Made by a program: the position numbers and the translations under genes. DNA of 64,000 nucleotides from the NCBI RefSeq assembly GCF_032854445.1, contig NC_088298.1, positions 4,520,160 to 4,584,159 of the forward strand. Reading direction: 5' to 3'. The notes beneath the pieces are model-generated. The model was given only the letters and a program-made list of their open reading frames with translations, did no database searches and was not told the DNA's origin. This document shows, one piece after another, positions 21,713 through 31,933 of this stretch. Position 1 is the first letter of the stretch, and each line of letters begins with the position of its first letter. The stretch is from Liolophura sinensis. Its lineage: Eukaryota; Mollusca; Polyplacophora; Chitonida; Chitonidae.

Positions 21713-22989
21713 CTTTTACCCACCCCTTACCCTTTCGTGTCACATTTACCCTGTTCCTTACCCTGTCATGTGACGTTTACCCTGTCGTGTGACGTTTACC
21801 CTGCCCTTACCCTGTCGTGTGAGGTTTACCCTCACCCTTACCCTGCCGTGTGATGCTTACCCTGCCCTTTACCCTGTCGTGTGACGTTTACTCTGCCCAT
21901 TATCCTGTCGTGTGAGGTTTACCCTGTTCCTTACCCTGTCGTGTGACATTTACCCTGTCCCTTACCCTGTCGTATGACGTTTACCCTGTCCCTTACCCTG
22001 TCGTGTGACGTTTACCCTGCCGCTTATCCTGTCGTGTAACCTTTGCCATGCCCCTTACCCATTCGTGTGACGGTTATCCTTCCCCTGATCCTGCCGTCTG
22101 ACGTTTACCTGTTCCTTACCCTGTCGTGTGACGTTTACCTGCCCCTGATCCTGTCGCGTGACGTTTTACTCTGCCCTCACCCTGTCGTGCAACGTTTACC
22201 CTGCCCGTTACCCTTTTGTGGACGTTTACCGTGCTCCGTACCCTTTCGTGGACGTTTACCCTGCCCCTTACCCTTTCGTGGACGTTTACCGTGCTCTGTA
22301 CCCTTTCGTGGACGTTCACTCTGCCCCTACCCTGTCGTGTCACAATTACACTGCCCCTTACCCTGTCATGTGACGTTTACCGTGTCCCTTATCCTGTCGT
22401 GTGACGTTTACCCTTTCCCTAATTCTGTCGTCGGACGTTTACCTTCTCCTTACCCTGTCATGTGACGTTTACCCTTCCCCTGATCCTGGCGTTTACCCGT
22501 CCCTTACTCTGTCGTTGGACGTTTACCCTGTCCCTTACCCTTTCGTGTCACATTTACCCTGCTCCTTATCCTGTCGTGTGATGTTTACCGTGCCCTTTAC
22601 CTTTCGTGTGGCGATCACCCGTTACCCTGTCGTGTGACGATTGCCCTGCCCCTTACCCTGTCGTGTGACGATTGCCCTACCCATTACCCTGTCATGTGAC
22701 GTTTACCCTCCTCCTTACCCTGTCGTGTGATATTTACCCTGTCCCTTACCATGTCGCGGACTTTTACCCTGTCCCTTAACCTGCTGTGTGACGTTTACCG
22801 TGCCCCTGACCCTGTCGTGTGACATTTACCCAGCTTCTTACCGTGTCATGTGACGTTCACCATGCCCCTTACCCTGTCGTGCCAAGTTTACCGTGCCCCT
22901 GACCCTGTCGTGTGACATTTACCCAGCTCCTTACCGTGTCGTGTGATGTCCACCATGCCCCTTACCCTGTCGTGTCACGTTTACACTGC
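21713..22989. repeat. 31-bp minisatellite array, about 41 units
   Basis: The unit is 31 bp, built from CCTTACCCTGTCGTGTGACG and TTTACCCTGCC. Units vary at a few positions and some lose or gain a few bases. A sub-block at 22210-22320 has a shortened CCTTTCGTGGACG form. It is strongly strand-asymmetric (pyrimidine-rich plus strand). TTACCCT resembles telomeric repeats but is not TTAGGG or its complement. Open frames inside it are artefacts. Confidence 0.95.
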
Positions 22990-23175
22990 AACAAAGTGTA
23001 CATTATGCACTCTTTATTGTTCGAGTTTTTGGAATTTGACACTGGAATTTTTGACGACTGGAGGAAAGAATACCAAGATTCGGTTCCTATAAAAATGTGT
23101 TCGTCTGACGTCAAGATTTCAAACCTGATTCAAAGTCTTTATCTTCAGTGATGGTAACCATATACTGCCACGTTG
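22990..23175. other. Unassigned DNA
   Basis: A short unique stretch between the 31-bp array and the family M piece. Nothing recognised. Confidence 0.35.
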
Positions 23176-23210
23176 TCGGCGCTGCTCTGTTTTCACTTTC
23201 TTTTTATATC
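23176..23210 (-). mobile_element. Family M 48-bp motif fragment
   Basis: GTCGGCGCTGCTCTGTTTTC is the complement of the family M 48-bp motif. It flanks SINE C on the left, as the same motif does on the right at 23564. Confidence 0.6.
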
Positions 23211-23563
23211 GACCAGCCCAGATGGCTCAGTTGGTACAGCGTCCGCTTCGGGAGCGGTAGATCCAGGGTTAATCCTGGGTCGGGACACACGTAAGACTTT
23301 AAAAGAGGAAGTTGTAGCTTCCTTGCTTGACTTCAGCATTAACGGGATAGTGCAGCGACTGGTTGACCGGTATCAGTATGATGGCTGGGGCGGGGCGGCT
23401 TACTTGCCTTCGGTAAGTCGCCTCAGTGAAGCAGCACTAGATAAAAGAGCGGGGGAAGTTCTTCAGCAAGGAGGCACATTACATACACTCTAAGCACGCC
23501 TTCGTCGTCACATGACTGAAACACAGTTAAGTACGACGTTAAAACGTAAGCACTCACTCACTC
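23211..23563 (+). mobile_element. SINE C, full length
   Basis: The head (23215-23285) is strongly tRNA-like: box A GATGGCTCAGTTGGTA, an anticodon arm GTCCGCTTCGGGAGCGG (loop TTCGGGA, which reads as a CGG anticodon, so probably tRNA-Pro derived), and box B GGTTAATCC with one base changed from consensus. The body includes GACTGGTTGACCGGTATCAG and GGTAAGTCGCCTCAGTGAAG. The pre-tail CGTCGTCACATGACTGAAAC and shared block AAGTACGACGTTAAAAC precede an ACTC tail. Confidence 0.92.
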
Positions 23564-23700
23564 TATCACACTGCCGTCGCTGCTGTGTTTTTTCTCTCTA
23601 TGCTGTACCTCTTAATTATATGTATCACATATAATGGTGCAAAGCAAGTCGTCTATTTCGAAATTCGTGTAAGAATGCACAAGAGTGCACTGTCGATCCC
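23564..23700 (-). mobile_element. Family M left flank, inverted copy of 17.6 kb
   Basis: TATCACACTGCCGTCGCTGC begins a segment nearly identical to the complement of 17600-17745. Together with SINE C this makes an inverted duplication about 5.5 kb apart. Confidence 0.85.
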
Positions 23701-23840
23701 TGACGGTGGAAACCCGTCCTGTAAGAAGGAGGTACATTACAGGTACATGCACTCTAAAGGGCTCCTTCGTCGTCACATGACTAAAAAATTGCTAAGTTCG
23801 AAGTTAAACCCACAGTACTCACTCTTTTTATATCTGTAAC
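23701..23840 (+). mobile_element. Second SINE C 3' end
   Basis: GAAACCCGTCCTGTAAGAAGG, then ACATGCACTCTAAAGGGCTC, CGTCGTCACATGACTAAAAA, a shared block variant and ACTC. This is a 5'-truncated SINE C immediately after the family M piece. Confidence 0.8.
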
Positions 23841-25222
23841 TCCTGCGACTCGCGGATCATATAGAGGAAACGTTTTGGTGGACATCTTTTCCACACCCTT
23901 TTGGTGGTAGGAACTTTAAAGCCCATAAAAATATGCAGGTAGGATACCTTGATTTCTTGTTGACCAATTATTAAACACTTTGTTCCAGAATGATAAGAGA
24001 CCAATCACAGTGCGGGTCTGACCAATTAAATACAGGATCACGGGACTCAGATTTGAAATTATTGCGCGTATGACGTGATTTCTCTCGTGAACTCCTTTTC
24101 TGAAAATCATGGCCGTTTAGATATTAGGTTGCGGTGATAGACGCTCAGAGATATGGTTATCTACCGTATTCAATTTCACATATCAAGTCAGTTGAGTTTT
24201 GCCTTTCCTTGGTTGTTAAGCAACTTTCAGTTCAGTCAGGTTTCAGATAAATGTCCAGCGTTGGTGTAATCGGCCCAGGAAAATCACCCGGCATCCAAAC
24301 GTAATGGCGACGTCTGCGGCGATATTGCAGTGCATTGGTATCGACTAGGAGATAGATAGTCCTCATTTCTTCCCCGACTTCCTCATTTAATGACGTGTGC
24401 AAAAGGGTAAATCTTGGTAATTGCGCACCTGAGCCCGGGCCATCCTTGTTTATACGATGAGGCTTTTCACTCATTTCCCTTTATATCTGTTTATGACACG
24501 TGATAAATTCTCTTTCAGAACGAGAGGATCATTCACTGAGGTATAAAATCTCCACTAGAGATATATAGTGTCTGATGAAGTGACATAAAATAGTAAACAA
24601 GCTCAGATTTGTTTCTGCAACGGTGTCAGCAAGCGTTGAATTATAAATGGTGGAAACAGGTACTTTGGTATTGACACGAGCAAAACTTACTTCACAGTGA
24701 TTTGCATTAGTTGACTTGCATCTGCACAATGCATGGATCCCACACCCCCGATATCCAACCACACGTTCTGCGTGACAACGAGCACCTTTCATCCCATTCT
24801 CGGTGAAAGCTATTATGTCGTCAGAGTGTCTCCGAAAAATTGCACACTTGTAACCAGTGTGTGGGACATCCGGTTGAACAACTTCTGTGAATGCAATTAA
24901 AGATTTTGAGATGCCAGATTATTCTTCTGCCGGATACAACCGTGACTGTGAATCGTCAGACTTTACTTACCGCCCATGAAAACATGCCATAGCTGGTAAC
25001 CTTGACATTATAAATAATGATGATCTGCGAAACTCTTCTTGTGAGGAGTCCCAAGTATAGAGGGCCGAGAAACATAAACGTGACAACATTGTCCTTTTGG
25101 CCCTTGAAATCTTTGGAAGAAATGGTCTAAACGGGAGAAAGTAGAACCTTCAGCCCTTGGCACTTGGCGTGAGCTGGTAAAGAAAAAGGTTGTGTATGCA
25201 ATCCACCATATCAGTATTAATG
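23841..25222. other. Unassigned low-copy DNA
   Basis: No gene recognised. The dispersed word ACCAGTGTGTGGGACATCCG occurs at 24853 (also at 14968). The last 100 bases are open in the frame that continues into the retroelement after 25463. Confidence 0.4.
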
Positions 25223-25232
25223 CTCGTGTGAC

Positions 25233-25454
25233 TTAGGAGTCTTTCACCAATGCGGTCGCTGTGAGTTCAAGTGCAGCTCATGCTGGCTTCCTCTCCGGCC
25301 GTACGTGGGAAGGTCTGACAGCAACCTGCGGATGGTCGTGGGTTTCCCCCGGGCTCTGTCCGGTGTCCTCCCACCATAATGCTGGCCGCCGTCGTATAAG
25401 CGAAATATTCTTGAGTACGGCGTAAAACACCAATCAAATATATAAATAAATAAA
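25233..25454 (+). mobile_element. SINE A inserted in the retroelement
   Basis: 5'-truncated just inside the tRNA head, it keeps box B (GAGTTCAAGTGC at 25263-25274), the core CGGATGGTCGTGGGTTTCCC, the full shared block and an AAAT tail. Flanking TCGTGTGAC (25224-25232) and TCATGTGAC (25455-25463) form a likely 9-bp target duplication with one mismatch. Confidence 0.9.
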
Positions 25455-25463
25455 TCATGTGAC

Positions 25464-26780
25464 AGTCAAAGTTCTGATGGATTCTACCGTGCGAAAGGTA
25501 CTTGATTTTCTTCAGAGAAAATACGTTATTGTTCCTGCGGACAAAGTTCCTAATAATATTATATTTGTCTGCAAGAAGTGTTACTATCAAGTTTTTGTAG
25601 AGGAGCTCAATATCACAACAACTGTCACAGCATCAACGCATTCCATAACGACCAATACCCTGAAGGAATTATTTAAAAAGCATCAATTCCCCCGGGCTCT
25701 GCCCGGTTTCCACCCACCATAATGCTGGCCGCCGTCGTATAAGTGAAATATTCTTGAGTATGGCGTAAAACACCAATCAAAAAAAAAAAAAATAAATAAA
25801 AAGCATCAATTCGTTATCAAACAGATAATTTTATCCGTACCTTACCGTCACACCGAGAAACCACAACTTTTACTTGATTCCAAAAATTGCTAAAATCTTC
25901 ATACAAACCTCGCTTTATTGCGAGTTCCAGAAGCTGTACCACTAAACTTGTATCTGCTCTCTTAACGAAGGCACTACAAGAAATACAATCATTTTGGAAA
26001 AGGTATTGTTGTGGAATTGCAAAAAACTAGGCGTCAACTGTATGAGGATTCTTAAAAACTCCAAATGTCTCACTGAAGAACTAGGCGCTCAAATACACAT
26101 ACCGTATGAGGGCATATCCACTTGAGATTTCTCTACTCTCTGTACTGTAAACTGGTCACCGCTACATTAACATCAAAGGTAACAGCCTTCTTTAATTCCC
26201 TTATACACAACGGCTACCATCATGGAATGTTTCGTCGTTCATCGAGATGCTTCATTTTCTCATTAATAACATCTGTGTGAAATTTGGAGAAACCATATAT
26301 CAACTGTGTATTCCGATGGGTACAAATTGTACCCCTATTTTGTCGGACCTACACCTGTTCTTATATGAATACGACTGTATGTAGAAACTAGCCAGGCCGG
26401 ATCTTTCCTATTCACTAAAGGTATACTGATGATCTACTAGCTTTGAACAATATCCATATATAGCAAAGGCTGTGAAAGTTATATATCCACCTTCGTTGAA
26501 GTTAAAGGAAACCACAGACTCTCCAGAGGGTACACGTACAACTTATTTGGACCTGTAGCTGTACAAAGACCAAAACAGTTTCCTGTCTCCCAGACTTTAA
26601 ATTGTAAATTATCCCTACTTGAGTAGCAATATACCGAGGGGTTCTGCATATGGCGTGTACATATCTAGCCTTGTAGCATTTGATAGACCCTGTGTGTTGT
26701 GTGACGATTTCAATCAACGTCACAAGTGATTACTGCAAAAACTTGTGCGTCACGGTTATTCCATCAAACGTGTTCACTCC
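25464..26780 (+). pseudogene. Reverse transcriptase pseudogene of a retroelement
   Basis: A decayed reverse transcriptase. An open stretch at 25464-25680 includes YVIVPADKVPNNIIFVCKK, a conserved-looking segment upstream of the fingers domain. Further on are CIPMGTNC (about 26307-26330) and a catalytic YTDD at 26422-26433, in another frame. Later pieces include YPPSLKLKETTD (26484-26519) and SNIPRGSAYGVYI (about 26624-26662). Stops and frameshifts lie between these, so it is non-functional. Two SINE A copies interrupt it. The RT resembles cellular retroelement RTs, perhaps Penelope-like, but the clade is not certain. No endonuclease domain was identified. Confidence 0.75.
25690..25797 (+). 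mobile_element. SINE A insertion with 15-bp target duplication
   Basis: 5'-truncated to begin CCCGGGCTCTGCCCGG. Core, shared block and an A-rich tail follow. AAAAAGCATCAATTC at 25675-25689 is repeated exactly at 25798-25812. Removing the insert and one copy rejoins the retroelement sequence. The tail has A13 before AAAT units. Confidence 0.95.
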
Positions 26781-27060
26781 AAGTGAAATACATCCTCTTG
26801 TCACTTTACCTGAACACTGATTTCGGTCAATCGCGGAGAACATTCCTCGAGTTTTTCCAACATCATTGAAAACTGTTATCTGCTTCCGTTTGCATGATTC
26901 CGTCCTGATTTCGTACTTAGGGACTCTCCCCCCCCCCCCGTGCTTTGTGTTAAACGGTCGTTTTGGGAACTGATCTTGCGATTATTGACTTCTAATGTGC
27001 TAATCTGGGACGATCTGAACTTGAGTCACAGCGACAGCAGTGGTCAGAGGTTCCTTTGTC
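26781..27060 (+). mobile_element. Retroelement 3' region
   Basis: Downstream of the RT remnant are GCATGATTCCGTCCTGATTT, a C12 run at 26928-26939, TTTGTGTTAAACGGTCGTTT and TTGCGATTATTGACTTCTAA. The same phrases, diverged, occur at 51960-52150 and 56910-57060, so they probably form the element's 3' end. Confidence 0.6.
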
Positions 27061-27097
27061 GTTGTTCTGCGCTCGCACGCTACCTTCATCGTTTCTG

Positions 27098-27150
27098 AGA
27101 AACATTCTTGAGTATATGGCGTTAAACCGCAAGCAAAGTAAATAAATGGA
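27098..27150 (+). mobile_element. SINE 3' tail fragment
   Basis: GAAACATTCTTGAGTATATG, then GCGTTAAACCGCAAGC, then AAAT repeats. It combines SINE A-like and SINE B-like features of the shared 3' block. Confidence 0.65.
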
Positions 27151-28660
27151 TATCGATCCCTGTTTGGTGTATACTGTAATCTTACTTATCGTTGGATCGT
27201 TAGGGGATTTGGGGCAGTTCTCAGAGCGAAATACGCTAAGTCAACGCAGGGTTCATGAAAGTATCGGACGGCTCTTATTTCATTAACCGATTTTATCCCA
27301 TTCTGTCGAGTGTGCTCAATTTTCGGACTGTCTCGTAACTAAGCCAGGACCTCAGAGCCTCTTTTCGTGGGCATACATATTACCCGTCGTCTCCTCTTTT
27401 GCTCGGATCTGATGGCATCGAGAGAGTTAGTGGTCGCCGAATGCTGTCAATAAATTTGTCAAGACATTCTAACACTATCTAAGCCAATCATCCTTTTCGT
27501 CTGTCAATCAGTTCCTGTTTTCAAAAGCCACTGGCGGTATCCAATGCTCGCGTGCTGACAAGCGCTCACCATCCATTTTGTTAACCCTAAATTAATTGGC
27601 CCACAAGGCCCCTGCGTGACCCAATCAACAGTCTCTTTAAGTTGACCTTAATTTTTTTTATGTCACTAACAGCCATTTTAATTTGTCCATTGGGCTCAAG
27701 CGTGAGCCAGTCAAGAGTAGTATTAGTACAAGAACAGGAGGTTAATAATTAACGTCTTAATTCTCGAATAAGTGAAGCAGCGGCAGGCGAAGGAATTTCA
27801 AGATGACCCTGAACAGCGCCTCTGTCAGCCAACTGTAGAGAAAAAACCCGGGACAAACGGCAAGGGGAAAGACGGCTCCGTCTACATGGAAAGAATTAAC
27901 AGTTAGTCCTTCGTCAATCATTGTGGAGAAGTCAACGGTTAACCCTTGTTTTGAAGACATCTCAGTGGCATTTCACAGAACCAAACAACCCACAATCTCT
28001 GGTTTAACAGAGAAGCCTTAAACGTTACATAATAGGGCACTATAAAAGGAAGCGTATTGTTTTAAGGAAAGTGAAGGAAGATACGCTAAATATAAAAATT
28101 TAAAAAAAAAATCATTTTTTGAGTCATAGTTTATTTTTTTTTTATAAAGCCCTCTGTTTTATGCATATTTCCCGTCAGTTGTCGGAAATTTTCTGAAATC
28201 ACGTCATCGATGAGTAAACCAGCTTAGCATAATCAATTCCGGTCCCCCCCGACCAGCACACGTCAATGATGATACGCTGTCAACATAGCAGGCTACTTGA
28301 ATTTCGGACTGGCAACTGAGGTCGTAGAAAACTGTAAATTAAAGCCATTTTTACGCCTCAAGAAGAAAGCTGGGAAGCTTTTTGTACTTTTGTATGTTCG
28401 GCTAGAGCATATGTTCCGTATTAAGTAACAATAACCAAAGGTTTCATGTATCCTTTCATACACGTCTGAAAGCTGATCCTAATAACCAAGGGAATCTATG
28501 CAAGTTGAACGCGATCATATTTCCTGTGGTGACGTGCACTCAGTGGGTAATGGCATGTTACACACAGGCCTTTTTCTGAGGATATGAATTCTATTTGTTT
28601 GCTGATAAATTTTCATACGCATGCGTAAATGCATATAAAGTAAAACCTTAACGTCAAAAT
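27151..28660. other. Unassigned low-copy DNA
   Basis: A+T-rich in parts (28090-28150). No supported gene or repeat. Confidence 0.35.
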
Positions 28661-28765
28661 ATCATCGGACTTAGCACAGTGATGTTAATTGCAATTTATT
28701 AGACATCACTGATCTAGAATTACTCAAAATACTGCCTTCTCATCACATTAACATACAATGGCATT
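28661..28765 (+). mobile_element. Family M distal right-end fragment
   Basis: GATGTTAATTGCAATTTATT, then AGACATCACTGATCTAGAAT and TACTCAAAATACTGCCTTCT. The same block lies at the right end of family M at 42125-42205 and 54820-54890, and alone at 59575-59635. Confidence 0.7.
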
Positions 28766-29438
28766 TAAACAATCCAAATAATCCCTCCCCCCTAAAAAAA
28801 TAGAATACAGGGCTTTTTTATTTTCACTCCTTCCATAGAATCTAAGGGGGGGAGGGGAGGGGAAAATGGTTTATGTCACATTAGAGATGATGTCATACTC
28901 CGGTGGGATGCGTTAAGATTTCCAATGAAATCACGGGAAAAAAACCTGTGAATTTCTGCTGTAACTCGTGAGTGCGTGTGTGAACATTAAACAGTTTATA
29001 AGCACTCCAAAAAGTGTGACGTAGTACACGGAACAACCGGAGAATACAACATGCGGCATGAAATAGCTAGTTCTGCCTCAGGCTGTGAGCTGACTTATAG
29101 CTGAGACACGTCACTCCAACCACTCCAAAACACATTTAAATAATTAAAGAGGAAGTAAATAACCTTTAATTATCTGTCGGCTGAAAGGCAGCTAGCATTT
29201 GTCATTTGTGGAAGAAGACATCTTCGATGCTCCAGGCCTAAATAAATAATTTAGTTTTCAAAGCGCGTGCTTTAGGTTATGGTTTAATAGAGTTCAGGGC
29301 CCACTTTTCACAGAAATAAAATCAATTTTTCGTTTCATTTATTTTTAATGCTCTTAATAATAATTCAAAAGTGCCCACGACACGTATTAGGTGCCCGGTC
29401 ATTAACTCCAAAGATTGGTTGTTTTCATGCTTAAGTTG
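28766..29438. other. Unassigned low-copy DNA
   Basis: Contains a G-rich tract at 28843-28865. A possible GGGCCC-type MITE end (CAGGGCCCACTTTTCACAGA) lies at 29297, without a clear partner. Confidence 0.35.
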
Positions 29439-29628
29439 TGTGTTTATTTATTGGAGTTTGATTGGAGTTTTTCGCCGCACTCAAGATTATTTCACTTATA
29501 CCCGACGGCGCCCAGCGTTATGGTGGGAGGGAACCGGGCAGAGCCCCGGAGAGAAACACACAATCATCCGCAGACTGATAAGTCGTGCAAGTGAAAAATT
29601 CTTTAGTATGACGTTAAAAAGCAATTAG
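29439..29628 (-). mobile_element. SINE A with an inverted second tail
   Basis: Positions 29439-29580 are minus-strand SINE A: AAAT-type tail, shared block (plus TTTGATTGGAGTTTTTCGCC), core and GGTGGGAGGGAACCGGGCAG. Positions 29583-29628 (AAGTGAAAAATTCTTTAGTA, TGACGTTAAAAAGCAATTAG) are a plus-strand SINE 3' block. The two are tail-out, forming a small foldback. Confidence 0.75.
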
Positions 29629-30537
29629 ACATTGACCCTCGAATTTGTTCTTCAAAATAGCTTCAAAAAGGTACGTCAGAGTCGAACTCTAGAGGATTCG
29701 GTTTGCGTCATCAAAGGATTACAAGGTCATCAAGAACTGACTACATTCACCTACAGGGAAGTGAAATCAAAACGTCTACCGTCTCTCTTGAATCACGTCT
29801 GAAATTCCCGAGTAACTGGAAATATGCTCCACGAGACATTGTACAAAGACAGCAATGGTTTTCACTTGGGTTCGCGCCTGTAGTTACGTCCTAATCGATG
29901 AGGGTTGTACGTGGTCTCGTGGCGTTAGCTGACGTCTGGGTGAGTAGCTATCATGGAGAATGGTTACACCGTGCTGGATCCATCAGATCCGACACGATAT
30001 ACGACCATCAGGATATTGGGTGATCACAGAGTGCATTAACCAGGTATCTTACTCAGCCGATTTATACGAGAGGTTTCTGCCTCTGTTTCTGAGAGAAAGG
30101 CTTAAAATCTTGAAATTAATTACAAATTTTTTTGCAGTATAACGAAACACAAAATTTTAAACTACACTCCTAATATGTGTTTTTTAAACCAAAACGGAAC
30201 TAGAGGATTAAATGTTATACTTTAAGAATGACTTCCATCGCTTTTTTCATGTTTTCAAGATCACACAGCTTCATATGTATTTTTTGTTTCAATTAAGACT
30301 GGAATTGCAGTGGTCTCGAAAGGCTTTTAGCTGGAGGTCTTCTGTCAAAGAAAATTATTGTCACAAAATTTTCTGTTAGCAAAAAACCCGCTTGAATTAT
30401 GCACTTATTTGCCTTTGGGGCATTTACCATATCCATTTACTTTGTCCAGGCAAAAGGTTTTGTGTTGTACATATAACCACGGTACAATTTACAAATTCAC
30501 AGACAGTTTTGGATTTTGCAGTACGTGATTAATTGGT
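29629..30537. other. Unassigned low-copy DNA
   Basis: Short frames at 29703-30142 have no recognisable domains. Confidence 0.35.
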
Positions 30538-30920
30538 TGTTTAAGTCGACAATTGGGTCATTATTCAATGACTTAGTAGCTTTGGTAGACATTTGGGGCA
30601 TTATTCAATGACATTGGGTGGATTATTTACGGACTGAGAGGTTTCAATAGACATTTGGAGCATTATTTGATGATTTTGTGCTTTCAACAGACATTTGGAG
30701 CATTATTTGATGATTTGTGCTTTCAACAGACATTTGGAGCATTATTTGATGACTTAGTGGTTTTGATAAACATTTGGAGCATTTTTTGACAAATCGGTGG
30801 TTCTATAAGACATTTTGGGCATTGTTTGATGACCTAGAGGTTTTAACAGACATTTGGAGCATTATTTGATGACCTAGTAGTTTTAATACACAGTTGGCGT
30901 TGTTTTAATAGATATTTGGC
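30538..30920. repeat. 40-bp tandem repeat, about 8-9 units
   Basis: ACATTTGGAGCATTATTTGA recurs at about 40-bp spacing (30651, 30691, 30730, 30770, 30810, 30850), with GATGACTTAGTGGTTTTAA between. Outer units are more diverged and the first spacing is 62 bp. Confidence 0.9.
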
Positions 30921-31170
30921 AGATAAATTGTTTGTCTCAAGAGCAGTGTATTACAATTCTTTCCGAGTAATGTATTGTTTTTTCAAACAGGATTTTGGGT
31001 ATTTTCTAGAGTCATTTCCCGGATTAAATCCAAAACAGATGCATTTCAATTATGCTTCCAGCAACCATGGGGCATTGGTTACTAGGGTCCAAGCTGGGTA
31101 AACCGCTGTTCTCTAGTAATACGAAAGTACCGCGTTACCAGTTTGAACACAACTTGTGATTGTAATGGAA
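30921..31170. other. Unassigned DNA
   Basis: No feature recognised. Confidence 0.35.
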
Positions 31171-31292
31171 GAATACCATCGTAAATATAAGAATATCATC
31201 TTAAATACAAGAATATCATCGTAACTACAAGATGTGATCGTAAATGCAAGAATACCATCGTAAATACAAAAATAACATCGTAGATGCAAGAG
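31171..31292. repeat. About 20-bp tandem repeat, 6-7 units
   Basis: AAGAATACCATCGTAAATAC and variants repeat with little spacing. Individual units carry one to four changes. Confidence 0.85.
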
Positions 31293-31620
31293 TAAACAAT
31301 AGACTGCACATTTTTGGCCCGAATTACTTTATGCGGGCAAATCTTCCTCATAAAAGAGAACAACTCAACATAACTTAGTGTTAAGTAGCCCGTAGCTAAG
31401 TGCACTTATATCTCTGTAACATACGTTGTCATGGCAGTTAAGGACATACTTGGCTTAGTAAGCTTCATGAAGCCAGCCTATGGCGTTAATTATAGAAAAT
31501 AAGTTTTCCTGATTTTCAAGGCGGCCCTGTTTTACCTGTCATATTGAAGGGACTATAAGATCATATATCTTCTGTGTACCTACTTACTTATTTTGCTTGT
31601 ATTCCTCCGTGCTTCGGCCA
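31293..31620. other. Unassigned DNA
   Basis: No feature recognised. Confidence 0.35.
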
Positions 31621-31850
31621 AGAAATATAATAGACGACATATGGCGTATAGAGAGTAAAACCAGAGCAGCGACAATCGCCACAGTATGACTGAAATATTG
31701 CTGAAGTGGCGTTAAACCGTAATCATTCATTCATTCAGAGCAGCGAAGACGGTGTGATAGCTGACAAATGGTCACATGAAACGGGGTGAAATACTATGGC
31801 CTCATGTCAATCTACCTCAGTTACAGAGAGTTTGACCAGAATGAGCCAGA
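31621..31850 (+). mobile_element. Family M copy with a SINE tail inserted
   Basis: One 48-bp unit with its right flank (GACAAATGGTCACATGAAAC, CTCATGTCAATCTACCTCAG). A SINE 3' fragment at 31673-31735 splits the unit. Confidence 0.8.
31673..31735 (+). mobile_element. Solo SINE 3' tail with 11-bp target duplication
   Basis: Only about 63 bp long: TATGACTGAAATATTGCTGA, AGTGGCGTTAAACCGTAATC and an ATTC tail. CAGAGCAGCGA flanks it at 31662-31672 and 31736-31746. It is an extreme 5' truncation, and its block is intermediate between those of SINE A and SINEs B/C. Confidence 0.88.
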
Positions 31851-31933
31851 GATTTCCCCAATAATTACGTTTGCTCGCTTTCACAAGTTTCTTACATTTT
31901 TACCTATTTTGTCCGATGATTACCCTTGCTGAA

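Noticed and set aside
22043-22637. Overlapping frames in the 31-bp array
   Set aside because: They are in several frames and on both strands; composition is dictated by the repeat.
21713-22989. Interstitial telomeric repeat
   Set aside because: TTACCCT units are embedded in a 31-bp unit and are neither TTAGGG nor its complement in tandem.
23215-23285. Possible genuine tRNA-Pro gene
   Set aside because: The box B is changed and the sequence continues as SINE C, with the same body and tail as other copies. It is a SINE head.
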